A DNA stretch of 64,000 nucleotides from Cyanobacteria bacterium SIG30 (lineage in GTDB: Bacteria > Cyanobacteriota > Vampirovibrionia > Gastranaerophilales > Gastranaerophilaceae): contig SUTW01000005.1 in assembly GCA_015152475.1 (NCBI GenBank), positions 89,518-153,517 on the forward strand. The letters are read 5' to 3'. Shown here in pieces: positions 1-8,453 of this stretch. Positions within the stretch are counted from its first letter, which is position 1, and every line of letters starts with the position of its first letter. The notes below the pieces were generated by a model that made no database searches, had not been told where the DNA came from, and was given only the letters and a program-made list of their open reading frames with translations. Position numbers and translations under genes: made by a program.

Positions 1-2
1 TT

Positions 3-86
3 GAGCAACTAATTGAAGGTTGTTCGCTTGATTATAATTTCCATGGTACTCTTTTTTTAATGGGTAGCTCAAAATTAATCCTCTAA
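3..86 (+). CDS. C-terminal end of an unidentified protein (partial)
   Basis: An open frame enters from the left edge and encodes 27 residues ending in GSSKLIL before a TAA at 84-86. It has a plausible protein-like composition and no stop before the edge, but the fragment is too short to assign a family. The next gene is co-directional about 150 nt away and has its own promoter-like signal. This could be a chance open frame. Confidence 0.4.
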   Translation, partial: EQLIEGCSLDYNFHGTLFLMGSSKLIL

Positions 87-183
87 AACACTCTAAGTTT
101 CCTTATTTATAGTTTATTTCATTTTGAACTGTATAACATGGTACATTTGTATGAATTATGCAAAAATTTTTAAAGAAATATGT

Positions 184-189
184 TATACT
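184..189 (+). promoter_or_regulatory. Extended -10 promoter for the GGDEF-hisF pair
   Basis: TGT immediately followed by TATACT gives an extended -10 element, with the predicted transcript start near 196 and a leader of about 42 nt before the ATG at 239. No convincing -35 is seen. The TGn-TAnnnT form recurs before many genes in this window. Confidence 0.5.
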
Positions 190-238
190 TAATTTGTTTT
201 TAGAAAAGCATGCCTTATTTTGTAAGGGAAAGGAAAAT

Positions 239-1114
239 ATGAACGTAATTATTTATTCAAAAAATGGTCAAAGTGATTTAGCTGACAAATTAAATCTAAA
301 TGAAGATTATGATGTAAGAGTTTTTCCTCAAGAGGAAATTAAAAATTATATGGATTTAAATCCTTACGTTCTTATTTTGGATATGGATATTGATAAAATC
401 AAAGAAGTTTGTCAGGTTACAAAATTTGAAACAAGTGTTATTATTTGTACCGATAATATTCCTTCTGATTTTATTGTAAGAGCAGAAGCATATGACTTTA
501 TTAAAAAGCCAATTGATTCTGTAGAATTATCTACAAGGGTTGTTGCGCTTTCTAAAATTATTAAATACAAAGTTGGTTTGAAAAAAATCGCAATAACTGA
601 TGAATTAACAGGTCTTTATAACAGAAAATATTTACAACACAGACTTGATGCCGAAATTTCTCGTGCAAGACGTTATGGCACTTGTGTTTCTTGTCTGTTG
701 CTTGATATTGACTATTTTAAAACTGTAAACGATATGTATGGTTATGAATGGGGCGATGTTCTTCTTAAAAAGATTGCACAAATGCTTCAAGGCCTTGTGA
801 GAAAAGAAGATGTTTTGACTCGTTATGGCGATGAAGAATTTATTTTGGTTTTGCCTAACACATCTGAAGATCAGGCATTTATTTTTGCAGAGCGTTTCAG
901 AAAAGATATTGAAAAAATGGAATTTATTCCAGCTAATGAAGAAGAAAGGCATCCTATTACAATTTCTGGCGGTATTGCTGAATTTCCATTCTTAGAAAAT
1001 GTTGATGAAAATTCAAATACATTAGTAAGATATGCAGAACACGCATTATATAGCGCTAAACAAAGAGGCAAAAACCAAATTGTACAGTTCTCTAAAATGA
1101 ATTTGGAATACTAA
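239..1114 (+). CDS. Receiver-like / GGDEF diguanylate cyclase
   Basis: A 291-residue protein predicted to make cyclic di-GMP from two GTP. Residues 1-110 look like a degenerate response-regulator receiver: an LILDMD strand at the phosphoacceptor position and a DFIKKP strand-loop near the end, but no N-terminal acidic pair. Residues about 120-285 are a GGDEF domain with DELTGLYNRKYL at its start. The signature reads GDEEF (around residue 197), so the second Gly of GG(D/E)EF is Asp. RKED lies exactly five residues before it, matching the RxxD inhibitory I-site. The ATG at 239 is chosen over 158 because AAGGAAA precedes it and because the upstream extension is hydrophobic junk without a ribosome site. 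The stop overlaps the hisF start by one base, so the two are probably co-translated. An HD-GYP phosphodiesterase lies 1.6 kb away. Confidence 0.85.
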   Translation: MNVIIYSKNGQSDLADKLNLNEDYDVRVFPQEEIKNYMDLNPYVLILDMDIDKIKEVCQVTKFETSVIICTDNIPSDFIVRAEAYDFIKKPIDSVELSTRVVALSKIIKYKVGLKKIAITDELTGLYNRKYLQHRLDAEISRARRYGTCVSCLLLDIDYFKTVNDMYGYEWGDVLLKKIAQMLQGLVRKEDVLTRYGDEEFILVLPNTSEDQAFIFAERFRKDIEKMEFIPANEEERHPITISGGIAEFPFLENVDENSNTLVRYAEHALYSAKQRGKNQIVQFSKMNLEY

Positions 1115-1869
1115 TGCTTGCAAAAAGAATTATTCCTTGTTTAGACATTAAAGACGGCAAAACTGTAAAGGGTGTTAATTTTGAAAATCTTATTGATGCA
1201 GGCGACCCTGTTGAGCTTGCAAAAAGATATTCAGAACTTGGCGCAGACGAGTTAGTTTTTCTTGATATTACTGCTACTAATGAAAAAAGAAAAACGACAG
1301 TTGAGCTTGTCGAACGTATTGCGCGTGAAATTTTTATCCCGTTTACTGTAGGTGGTGGGATAAAAACTATTGAAGACATAAGAAGTATTTTAAATGCTGG
1401 TGCAGATAAAATTTCTATAAATTCTCAGGCGGTTTTAAACCCTGGTTTAATTAAAGATTGCGTCAAATATTTTGGCTCCCAATGTATTGTTGTTGCAATT
1501 GATGCTAAAAAAATTGATGACGATTATTATGTTTTTATTAATGCAGGTAAGAAAAACACAGGACTTAAATTAATTGACTGGGCAAAAGAAGTCGAAGAAA
1601 TGAGGGCAGGTGAAATTCTTTTAACTTCAATGGATGCTGATGGCACACAAAAAGGTTTTGATATTGATATGAATAATTTGGTATCAAATAACGTATCAAT
1701 CCCTGTTATTGCTTCAGGTGGTGCAGGTGCTGATTCTAAACATTTTATTGATTTATTTGAAAAAACAAATGTTGATGCAGCTCTTGCTGCCTCAATTTTT
1801 CATTTTAACACTTTGCCTGTTGATGTTTTAAAAAATGATTTAAAAATGCACAATATAAAAACGAGATAG
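1114..1869 (+). CDS. hisF: Imidazole glycerol phosphate synthase cyclase subunit HisF
   Basis: A 251-residue TIM barrel of standard HisF length. It cyclises PRFAR with ammonia from HisH to give imidazole glycerol phosphate and AICAR in histidine synthesis. It opens with AKRIIPCLDIKDGKTVKGVNF, where the Asp of CLDIK is the usual catalytic acid, and carries the phosphate-binding TVGGGI and VIASGGAG loops. DADGT, with the second catalytic Asp, is also present. It overlaps the GGDEF gene stop by one base (TAATG). No other his gene is in the window, so the pairing with a signalling gene is a lineage arrangement rather than a his operon. A strong terminator follows. Confidence 0.97.
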   Translation: MLAKRIIPCLDIKDGKTVKGVNFENLIDAGDPVELAKRYSELGADELVFLDITATNEKRKTTVELVERIAREIFIPFTVGGGIKTIEDIRSILNAGADKISINSQAVLNPGLIKDCVKYFGSQCIVVAIDAKKIDDDYYVFINAGKKNTGLKLIDWAKEVEEMRAGEILLTSMDADGTQKGFDIDMNNLVSNNVSIPVIASGGAGADSKHFIDLFEKTNVDAALAASIFHFNTLPVDVLKNDLKMHNIKTR

Positions 1870-1890
1870 ATTTCTCTATCTCGTTTTTTA
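1857..1890 (+). terminator. Intrinsic terminator after hisF
   Basis: A perfect 10-bp inverted repeat, ACGAGATAGA / TCTATCTCGT, with a TTTC loop, flanked by A residues and followed by TTTTTA. It partly overlaps the end of hisF. Confidence 0.9.
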
Positions 1891-1906
1891 TTTTTTAGCT
1901 TGATTC

Positions 1907-2503
1907 TTAGCTTTGGAATGCATTGAAACTTCCTTCGATGTTCTTTTTGATTACTTCTTGAACAGAACTGATTTCAGTTTCGTATGCTTTGTGTCTGGTT
2001 TCGATTTGTTCTAGTGTAACATCTAGTCTTGATTCTTTTATTTGAACTTTTTTCATTTCGTAATCGTATTTTGCTTTTGCTTCTGCATCGTCTTCATCAT
2101 AGTATGTTTCTCTAAACATGCTTTCGCCAGCTACGCTAACTTCTTTGCCGTCTTTTTTAAGTGTTGCAAGTCCATTTATTAAAGCATATTGCATAAAGTT
2201 ATTAACTTCGCCAACACCTTTACTATTTTTGATTTTGTCTTGTATTGATGCATCGCATTCTATTGTGTAACCAGCACCTGTTAGATTTGCATAAGTTAAA
2301 TCTATATAATCAATTGTGTTATTGTTATTATTTTTAAGTAAAAGTTTTCTATTTGAAGTTTTATCACTATATTCCAACATTAAAGCTTCTTGTTGGCGAG
2401 CAAGTGTTTCTTTGTCATTTACGATTTTTTGCACTTGAAGTTCACAATCGCTTTTGAGAGCTGTTAGTGTAAGCAATCTACCTTGACTAGCGCACATACC
2501 CAT
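1907..2503 (-). CDS. Conserved hypothetical protein, MGMCASQGRLL N-terminus
   Basis: A 198-residue, mostly helical cytosolic-looking protein with no signal peptide. The N-terminus MGMCASQGRLLTLTALKSD is followed by a coiled-coil-like stretch (residues 20-50), a middle region with NNNNNTIDYIDLTYANL, and a charged C-terminal coiled coil. From memory, proteins opening MGMxASQxRLL occur in gut Cyanobacteria relatives, but I cannot name a function. The ATG at 2503 is chosen because GAAAGG lies about 10 nt upstream. The longer frame to 2569 adds a basic, unsupported extension. It is convergent with hisF. Confidence 0.75.
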   Translation of the reverse strand: MGMCASQGRLLTLTALKSDCELQVQKIVNDKETLARQQEALMLEYSDKTSNRKLLLKNNNNNTIDYIDLTYANLTGAGYTIECDASIQDKIKNSKGVGEVNNFMQYALINGLATLKKDGKEVSVAGESMFRETYYDEDDAEAKAKYDYEMKKVQIKESRLDVTLEQIETRHKAYETEISSVQEVIKKNIEGSFNAFQS

Positions 2504-2673
2504 AGTTGTAAAACCTTTCTTTTTTCTTATACCTTTCAACGTTTTCACGTTACTCTTATATAAAAACAAAAAGTATATACGAAATTCATATTTTGTATAT
2601 ATTGTTACATTTCTTTACATATATATCTAAAATCCAATTATAGCTTGCTTTTTGTTTTTATTTAAAATATAAA

Positions 2674-2703
2674 AAATGTGGTATTTTTATAAATACCACA
2701 TTT
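2674..2703 (-). terminator. Intrinsic terminator for the HD-GYP gene
   Basis: A perfect 13-bp inverted repeat (AAATGTGGTATTT / AAATACCACATTT) with a 4-nt loop. On the minus strand it sits just after the HD-GYP stop and is followed by a T-rich tract. Confidence 0.8.
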
Positions 2704-2722
2704 AATAATATATACTTTATTT

Positions 2723-3847
2723 TTAATCTTCATTACTTTTTTTTGCAAATTCTTTTTGAAGATAACTATATTTTTTATAATATTCATCCGAATTTGCTTT
2801 TGCTTCTTTAATTATTTCGCCAAGTTCTATAAATTTGCTTGCTAAATTCGGGTCAAATTGGCTTCCTGCACATTTTTGTATTTCTTCAATCGCAACTTCA
2901 TGTGACAAGGCTTGCCTATATGAACGAGTTGAGGTCATAGCATCATAAGTATCTGCTATTGCAATTATCCTTGCAGACAATGGAATTGCTTCTCCCCTTA
3001 GGCCATTTGGGTAACCTTTTCCATCCCAGCGTTCATGGTGAGTTTTAACCCAGCTTGAAATTCCGTTTAATTTTTTAATACTCATAATTAATCGCTCAGA
3101 ATTTTCTGGATGCAATTTCATAACTTTATATTCATCATCTGTAAGTTTGCCAGGTTTGCATAATATACTTTGCGGAATTGCAATTTTGCCAATGTCGTGC
3201 AATAATCCTGCAGTTTCAATTTCTTCAAGTTCTTTATCATTTAAACCTAGCGCATTTGATAAAATCAAAGCATACAATGTAACTCTTACAGAGTGACCAT
3301 GAGTATATGGGTCTTTTGCGTCAAGTGCTGATGCAATAGATTTAATTGTTTTATAAAATAGTTCTTTTAAATCTTTTAAAATTGAAGATTTGGAACTTGT
3401 TAAATCAAATTTTTCTATACCATTTTCAACAATTTTTTCCAATTCGCTTGGTTCAAATGGTTTTAATATATATTGAAATAAGTTACATTTGTTGACCGCA
3501 TCTGTCAAAATTTCAATATCGGTAAAGCCGGTAAGTAATATTTTAATGACGTCTGGAGCTACATTATTTACTAATTCAAGGAATTTTGTACCTTCCATAA
3601 CTGGCATTTTGTGGTCTGAGATAATAAGGCTGATTTTGTCCTGATGTTCTTCGAAAACCCTCATGCCTTCTTCGCCATTTGAAGCCGTCAAAATATTATA
3701 TTTGCCTCTTAAAGTTCTTTTGAGTAAATGAAGGTTGTGTTCTTCATCATCCACAATCAAAATTGTATGCAAGCTTTTGACTGCATTTGTGTTCAGAATA
3801 CTATCTAAATTGTTTACGAAATGACTTTCGTCAATTAAATTTAGCAT
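2723..3847 (-). CDS. Response regulator with HD-GYP c-di-GMP phosphodiesterase domain
   Basis: 374 residues of RpfG type. Residues about 27-145 are an intact receiver: ILIVDDEE supplies the acidic pair, SLIISDHKMP the phosphoacceptor Asp, LLTGF and YILKPF the switch Thr and Lys. Residues about 175-350 are an HD-GYP domain with HGHSVRV, LLHDIGKIAIP, KTHHERWDGKGYP and AIADTYDAMTS, all metal-binding motifs being present. It should hydrolyse c-di-GMP to pGpG or GMP under control of an unlinked sensor kinase. The start at 3847 is supported by GAGGG about 8 nt upstream. It probably counteracts the GGDEF protein at the left of the window. Confidence 0.95.
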   Translation of the reverse strand: MLNLIDESHFVNNLDSILNTNAVKSLHTILIVDDEEHNLHLLKRTLRGKYNILTASNGEEGMRVFEEHQDKISLIISDHKMPVMEGTKFLELVNNVAPDVIKILLTGFTDIEILTDAVNKCNLFQYILKPFEPSELEKIVENGIEKFDLTSSKSSILKDLKELFYKTIKSIASALDAKDPYTHGHSVRVTLYALILSNALGLNDKELEEIETAGLLHDIGKIAIPQSILCKPGKLTDDEYKVMKLHPENSERLIMSIKKLNGISSWVKTHHERWDGKGYPNGLRGEAIPLSARIIAIADTYDAMTSTRSYRQALSHEVAIEEIQKCAGSQFDPNLASKFIELGEIIKEAKANSDEYYKKYSYLQKEFAKKSNED

Positions 3848-3961
3848 TTTCTACCCTCGTTTTTATATTTAACGGTCCATCTTTTAATTACTTTAGCTTT
3901 TTTAACAAATGTTTACAAAACACCTTATATAATGATTATAACATATTTTTTGAAAAATTAA

Positions 3962-3990
3962 AGCTTTTGTTATGTTGTGTAACAAAAGCT
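3962..3990 (-). terminator. Intrinsic terminator for the 533-aa membrane protein gene
   Basis: An 11-bp perfect stem (AGCTTTTGTTA / TAACAAAAGCT) with a 7-nt loop lies immediately after the stop at 4001 on the minus strand and is followed by a T-rich tract. Confidence 0.75.
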
Positions 3991-4000
3991 AAAATATAAA

Positions 4001-5602
4001 TTATTTTTCATATTGTGTAACGCCAGGGAAAGCTTTTGAACCCGTTGCTTTTTCTGTCATCAAACATTGAATTTTAGGAATTGCAACAGCAAGGGCAGTG
4101 CCTGAAATACCTATACCTGCTGCGGTAAATATTGAATTTAATATAAGGTTTTTATTTAGACAGCGTTTAATTAAATCAACATCAATGTCTTTGCCTTTTT
4201 TCTTTGCATAATCTATTATTGTTTGGACAAAATCATCAAGTGATTTTCTTGCTTTTTCAAGAGAATCTTTTGAAACATATTTGTCAGCTTGTGTTGATTT
4301 GCCATTGGTGATTTGTCTATAAGTTTCATATAAAAATTCAGGGTCACTTGTCCATTTGCTTGAAAGAACATCTTTAATTTGTTGTTTGCTTAAATATCTT
4401 TTACCATCAAATATTGGTTGAAGTTCAGACATCTTTTCGGCTTTTTTCATTATTTCGTCAGGTAAATCTGAATAATATTTTTTAAATTTTTCAAGTGGAA
4501 TAACATCACCTTTAACGCCTTCAAAGAGTTCGTCTGGCACCTTGATATTTTCTTTCATTATATTTTCAAGATTACCTAATTTTTCGTTGTTTTTGATAAG
4601 CAAATCCGCAACTGCAAGAGCAGCTTTTGGGTGAATGTCAACATTGCCTGAGGCTTTGTTTAAACCTTTTAAGACGTGGTCTGCACAGAATAAATAGAAA
4701 TAAATTGAGGCCGTATCCCTAAAAAGGAATTCTCTTGCTTCGTATTTATTTCTTGCATTCATTGTTCTTCCTGCAATAATTCCAACGTCTGTTGACATTA
4801 ATCTGTATTTTGTGTCATTTTCAAGTTTATTTGAAATATTTAATAAGCCATTAACAATTTTTTCTGCACCTTTAAAGGTTAAATTTTTTGTTTCTTGCAC
4901 AAAGTTATCAAGATAATTAGTTTTGTTGTTACTTGCTACATTTGCACTTTGCATTTTGGTTAAAGCTGGAACCATTGCTTGCGTTGTATTTAATTCTTCA
5001 TTTAAGTTTTTTTGTATTAATGCCTGAGTTGTGTTTAAAGGTTGTGTTTTTGTAGCATTTTGTATATTTGTATTTTGTAATTGTGCCGTATTTCCTTTGT
5101 TTTCTTGCTGTTTTTTAAGGTCTTTATTTGTCATTTTTTTAATCATTTTTGGCAATATAAAACCTATAAATGCAGTTGCAATTGTTGTATTTACTGCAAT
5201 TTTGCTAAATTTAAATGCAGCGGCTGCAACTTTATTATCTTTTACAATATTTTCAAATGGTTGTCTTAAAGCATCTTTTGCGACATCAACTTCAATGTGC
5301 TCTTTTTTCATAAATTTTGCACCAATTTTGTCTGCAATTTTGTTCAATACTTTAACACCATATAACCAAACAACTGCGCTAACGCCTTGTTCTACAAATC
5401 GTTCTTTTGCTTCGGTTTTGCCCCCTCTTTTGTAAGATTGGAGTGTTCTTCCTCCAGTGACACATGATTCAATTAAAATAACAGGCAAAATTGCGTCACT
5501 TCCTTTAAATTTTGAAAGTCCGTTCGCTAATTTTACCGTTCCTTTATTTATTGCAGGTGTTACCTGTTGAGTTATTTTTTTGACTGAATTTGTTAATGCC
5601 AC
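4001..5602 (-). CDS. Lineage-specific membrane protein with an internal repeat
   Basis: 533 residues; function not recognised. Hydrophobic helices lie around residues 38-52, 72-90, 130-155, 300-320 and 500-520, separated by a Gln/Asn/Thr-rich linker (about 165-235). Two regions resemble each other. The first contains TGGRTLQSYKRGGKTEAKERF followed by a hydrophobic helix and VLNKIADK (about residues 48-95). The second contains AGRTMNARNKYEAREF, a hydrophobic helix and VLKGLNKASG (about 275-325). This suggests a duplicated unit of two membrane helices joined by a basic, EA-rich loop. The start codon is GTG, with only a weak AAGAA upstream. The small membrane proteins at 48.6-49.7 kb have a similar layout. 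It stands alone between terminators. Confidence 0.75.
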   Translation of the reverse strand: MALTNSVKKITQQVTPAINKGTVKLANGLSKFKGSDAILPVILIESCVTGGRTLQSYKRGGKTEAKERFVEQGVSAVVWLYGVKVLNKIADKIGAKFMKKEHIEVDVAKDALRQPFENIVKDNKVAAAAFKFSKIAVNTTIATAFIGFILPKMIKKMTNKDLKKQQENKGNTAQLQNTNIQNATKTQPLNTTQALIQKNLNEELNTTQAMVPALTKMQSANVASNNKTNYLDNFVQETKNLTFKGAEKIVNGLLNISNKLENDTKYRLMSTDVGIIAGRTMNARNKYEAREFLFRDTASIYFYLFCADHVLKGLNKASGNVDIHPKAALAVADLLIKNNEKLGNLENIMKENIKVPDELFEGVKGDVIPLEKFKKYYSDLPDEIMKKAEKMSELQPIFDGKRYLSKQQIKDVLSSKWTSDPEFLYETYRQITNGKSTQADKYVSKDSLEKARKSLDDFVQTIIDYAKKKGKDIDVDLIKRCLNKNLILNSIFTAAGIGISGTALAVAIPKIQCLMTEKATGSKAFPGVTQYEK

Positions 5603-5677
5603 TTTTTTATTCTTTTGTTAAATTTAACTACAACTGTCTAAAACATGTGAAGTTAAAAATTTGCCAAAAATGTTAAT

Positions 5678-6349
5678 TTATATTTCGTTTGAATTACTTT
5701 GAACAATTTCATAACCAGTTAGGTTCGCAATTTGTTCTTTCCACTCTTTTATAATTTCGGCTTCATCTTTTTCGTATGAAATTGGTGTTCCGACTTCAAT
5801 TTTTACAACTGGGCGCTTAAAGATATTCCAGTTATATGTTTCGACGCCTGAAATTCCAATTGGAAGAATATCTCTTTTTGCCATTTTTGCAAAGAATACG
5901 AGCCCCGTATTGATTTCTTCAAGTTTTTTGTTTTTTCTTATGCCACCTTGGGGGAATATGCATAAATCGAATTTTGTTTTCAAAACTTCTCTTGCAGTTT
6001 TTAATGTACATTTTTCAAGTTTTTCACGATTTACAGGAAATGCACCTAATCTTGATATGTTTCTTGCAACATATTCGCTTGATTCAAATAGCTCTTTTTT
6101 TGCCATATAAGCTACGGGTTTCCTTAGTACGATAGCAACCATAAAAACATCAAGATATGAAATGTGATTTGGGGCTACTATGTAATTTTGTTTTAAATCT
6201 ACATTTTTTCTTCCTAAATATTTAATGTTGTAGAATAAAAATGTAAACAATGGAAACACAATAAATCTAGCATATAGTTGATATAAATATGTAAAAATAT
6301 TGAAATCTTTTGCCTTTTTATTTTTATATTTTTCGATATCTTTAGCCAT
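5678..6349 (-). CDS. plsC: 1-acyl-glycerol-3-phosphate acyltransferase family protein (copy 1)
   Basis: 223 residues of the PlsC/LPLAT family, which acylate lysophosphatidate in membrane phospholipid synthesis. There is one N-terminal hydrophobic segment (about 20-45). Block I reads NHISYLD (NHxxxxD catalytic His/Asp), block II GAFPVNRE, and block III FPQGG, with Gln in place of the usual Glu of FPEG. The ATG at 6349 is preceded by AAGGAG at good spacing and overlaps the end of the second plsC-like gene by 8 nt, so the two are co-transcribed paralogues. Confidence 0.92.
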   Translation of the reverse strand: MAKDIEKYKNKKAKDFNIFTYLYQLYARFIVFPLFTFLFYNIKYLGRKNVDLKQNYIVAPNHISYLDVFMVAIVLRKPVAYMAKKELFESSEYVARNISRLGAFPVNREKLEKCTLKTAREVLKTKFDLCIFPQGGIRKNKKLEEINTGLVFFAKMAKRDILPIGISGVETYNWNIFKRPVVKIEVGTPISYEKDEAEIIKEWKEQIANLTGYEIVQSNSNEI

Positions 6350-6971
6350 TTTTCGTCAGCTCCTTAATTTTTTCAACCCATATTTGCGCCATTTTATCTG
6401 TATCTTCATTAAATGGGATAGGTTCACCTATTCTTATTTCCATTTTATGACCAAATTTTCTTCTATTTTCTTTTTGGGTGCCAATTATACCAACGGGCAA
6501 AATATCACATTTAAGAATTTTTGCAATTTTAACAAAACCCATTGCTATATTTGAAGTGTCGTCGTCTCTTACTCTTGTTCCTTGAGGAAAAAGTCCAAGA
6601 AACCAACCTGTATCTTTTATTGTTAAGGCTGTTTTGATTGTTGAAACGCTTAATTTTTGTCTGTTTACTGCAAACGCACCAAGCCAGTCCATAAAAATTC
6701 TTTTAAATGGCTTTTCAAATAATTCTTGCTTTGCCATATATGCTGTTCTGTGATTAACAGCATCAATCACCAAAAAAGGGTCTATGGCTGAAATATGATT
6801 TGATGCAACAATCACAAATCTGTCTTTTGGAACATTTTCTCTGCCATATATTTTTAGACCACAAAAAAATCTATACCAAAAACCATATGCTACTTTGATT
6901 GTGAGCCATTGAAAAACTGCTCGCCAAATATTATACTCTTTTTTTTCTCTCTTTGCGTAATCTCTCTTCAT
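6342..6971 (-). CDS. plsC: 1-acyl-glycerol-3-phosphate acyltransferase family protein (copy 2)
   Basis: 209 residues, paralogous to the gene just downstream. Motifs are SNHISAIDPF (HxxxxD), GAFAVNRQ and FPQGTR, again Gln for Glu in the FPEGTR block. It starts 7 nt after the stop of the corrinoid methyltransferase, so the three minus-strand genes probably form one transcript. Two adjacent copies may differ in acyl-chain or acceptor preference; the sequence alone does not say which. Confidence 0.92.
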   Translation of the reverse strand: MKRDYAKREKKEYNIWRAVFQWLTIKVAYGFWYRFFCGLKIYGRENVPKDRFVIVASNHISAIDPFLVIDAVNHRTAYMAKQELFEKPFKRIFMDWLGAFAVNRQKLSVSTIKTALTIKDTGWFLGLFPQGTRVRDDDTSNIAMGFVKIAKILKCDILPVGIIGTQKENRRKFGHKMEIRIGEPIPFNEDTDKMAQIWVEKIKELTKNG

Positions 6972-6978
6972 TTTTGTT

Positions 6979-7905
6979 TTAATTTCCTAAATAACTAGGC
7001 GAATATATTTCTTTATTTAAAAGAATTTCAGCTGTTCTAATTACATTTTTTTCTTCAATATTTTCTCTATTATATATTATATCTTCTAAATTGCCAAAAT
7101 TTTGCGCCATTTCATACAAATCAAAATATATTTTATATTTTTCATCTTTGTTGTTATTGCTTTTGATTTTTTCATATAAAGTTATTAGTTCTTTATCACA
7201 ACCATCAACAATTGCACTATCGAGTCCATAACCAAGTGCAAGTGTTAGAAAAACCCTGTTAATTAAAGGGCGCAATTCCTTGTTTGCCCCGTTTGAAATA
7301 TTTGATAATCCTATAATTGTTTTAACTTCTGGGTCAAAGCTTTCTTTTATCATTCTTATTGTTTCAAGTGCTACATTTGCCTGATTTTGGTCAACACAAA
7401 TTGGTAAAATTAACGGGTCAAAATAAAGTTTTTCGTTAGAAATTCCTAATTCTTCGGTTGCACTTTGAATTGAAAAAGCAAGTTCAAGTCTTTCATCCGA
7501 AGATTTTGGAATCCCGCTTTCCGGATGCATTGTGAGTGCTATTAAATTTGCCCCATATTCATTAATTAAATCAGTTGTATTTTTAAGCCTTGTTTCATCG
7601 GCTGATGTGCTATTTAAAAAGCATTTTTCAGGATTTTTTAAAAGCGGAAAACCTTCTTTTAATTCTTGAATGCTTGTTGTATCAAGTGACAAATTTATAT
7701 CAAAATTATCTTTAATTGTCTCAATAAGCCATTTCATGCTGCCTTGTAAATTTGCTTTTGCAGGTCCAATATTTAAATCAATTGTGCTAATATTATTGTC
7801 TTTTTGTTTTTTAACTAAATTAAGTATAAACTCTTTGTTTTTATTAATGATTGCCTGTTTAACAACAGGTGATATTATATGTATGTTTTCTCCAATTAAT
7901 GTCAT
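6979..7905 (-). CDS. Methyltetrahydrofolate:corrinoid protein methyltransferase (AcsE-like)
   Basis: 308 residues with a pterin-binding TIM barrel. Motifs matching the acetogen MeTr protein from memory are IDLNIGPA, LSLDTTSI, FLNSTSADE, ALTMHPESGIPKSSDERL, KLYFDPLILPICVDQNQA, TIIGLSNIS and PLINRVFL. It would move the methyl group of 5-methyl-tetrahydrofolate to the cobalt of a corrinoid protein. Before the C-terminal AEILLNKEIY stretch there is an inserted segment of some 35-40 residues (EKIKSNNNKDEKY onward) that I do not recall in AcsE. No acs genes or corrinoid protein genes flank it, so its partner is unknown. Dihydropteroate synthase is an alternative of the same fold but lacks these motifs. 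The cobalamin riboswitch 2.5 kb away fits a corrinoid-using organism. Confidence 0.85.
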   Translation of the reverse strand: MTLIGENIHIISPVVKQAIINKNKEFILNLVKKQKDNNISTIDLNIGPAKANLQGSMKWLIETIKDNFDINLSLDTTSIQELKEGFPLLKNPEKCFLNSTSADETRLKNTTDLINEYGANLIALTMHPESGIPKSSDERLELAFSIQSATEELGISNEKLYFDPLILPICVDQNQANVALETIRMIKESFDPEVKTIIGLSNISNGANKELRPLINRVFLTLALGYGLDSAIVDGCDKELITLYEKIKSNNNKDEKYKIYFDLYEMAQNFGNLEDIIYNRENIEEKNVIRTAEILLNKEIYSPSYLGN

Positions 7906-7931
7906 CTTCTTTACTCTTTTTTATTCTTTGG

Positions 7932-7937
7932 TATAAT
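7932..7937 (+). promoter_or_regulatory. Extended -10 promoter for the Skp-like gene
   Basis: TGG followed by TATAAT, with TTTACT about 16 nt upstream as a weak -35. The predicted start is near 7944. Confidence 0.65.
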
Positions 7938-7968
7938 GTTATCATAAACTTTGGGAGATTTAAATATT

Positions 7969-8403
7969 ATGAAAAAACTTTTAATTTTACTTATTTTGAC
8001 AATGGTTTCACTACCTTGTTTTGCACAAGTTACAGGTACAGTTGATTATAATAAAATTATTTCTAACTATACAAAAGCTCAAAAAGCTTATTCTGAACTT
8101 GATGATCAGGCAACTGAACTTCAAAGATATTTATTAGATAAAGAAAAAGAATTTAAAAAATTAGATACACCTTTAAAAAGAAAAGCTTTCGAAGAGCAAA
8201 CAGCTAAGGCTTTTGCTCAAAAACAAGAAGCTTTCGCTAAAATAAAAGCAAAAAAAGAAGCCGAAATTGATAAAGATATTCAAAATGCTATTAAAGCAAT
8301 CGCTACAGAAAATGGAATTGACAGTGTTGTTGATTACAGAGTGATTTTTTATGGCGGTGTTGATATAACAGATAAAGTAATCAAAAAATTAAATATAAAA
8401 TAA
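7969..8403 (+). CDS. Skp/OmpH-family periplasmic chaperone
   Basis: 144 residues. A signal peptide (MKKLLILLILTMVSLPCFA) is followed by VTGTVDYNKI, a long charged coiled coil (about residues 35-110) and a short C-terminal beta region ending in ITDKVIKKLNI, the classical OmpH/Skp outline. Skp escorts unfolded outer-membrane proteins through the periplasm, so this argues for a diderm envelope. The ATG at 7969 is chosen over 7951 because it begins the signal peptide and GGGAG lies upstream. It is transcribed away from the corrinoid methyltransferase. Confidence 0.85.
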   Translation: MKKLLILLILTMVSLPCFAQVTGTVDYNKIISNYTKAQKAYSELDDQATELQRYLLDKEKEFKKLDTPLKRKAFEEQTAKAFAQKQEAFAKIKAKKEAEIDKDIQNAIKAIATENGIDSVVDYRVIFYGGVDITDKVIKKLNIK

Positions 8404-8429
8404 TAGTTTACAAATAATTTTTTTGTTGC

Positions 8430-8435
8430 TATAAT
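8430..8435 (+). promoter_or_regulatory. Extended -10 promoter of tRNA-Ser
   Basis: TGC followed by TATAAT, placing the start near 8442, about 12 nt before the mature tRNA. Confidence 0.65.
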
Positions 8436-8453
8436 CAATTTGCACGAATCTTT

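Noticed and set aside
632..952. Antisense open frames opposite the GGDEF gene
   Set aside because: They are shadows of a well-supported coding frame in AT-rich DNA, with no ribosome site or protein-like motif.
5031..5435. 134-residue frame antisense to the membrane protein gene
   Set aside because: Its Phe/Cys/Ser-rich composition is what the complement of a Lys/Ala/Asn-rich gene gives; no start signal.
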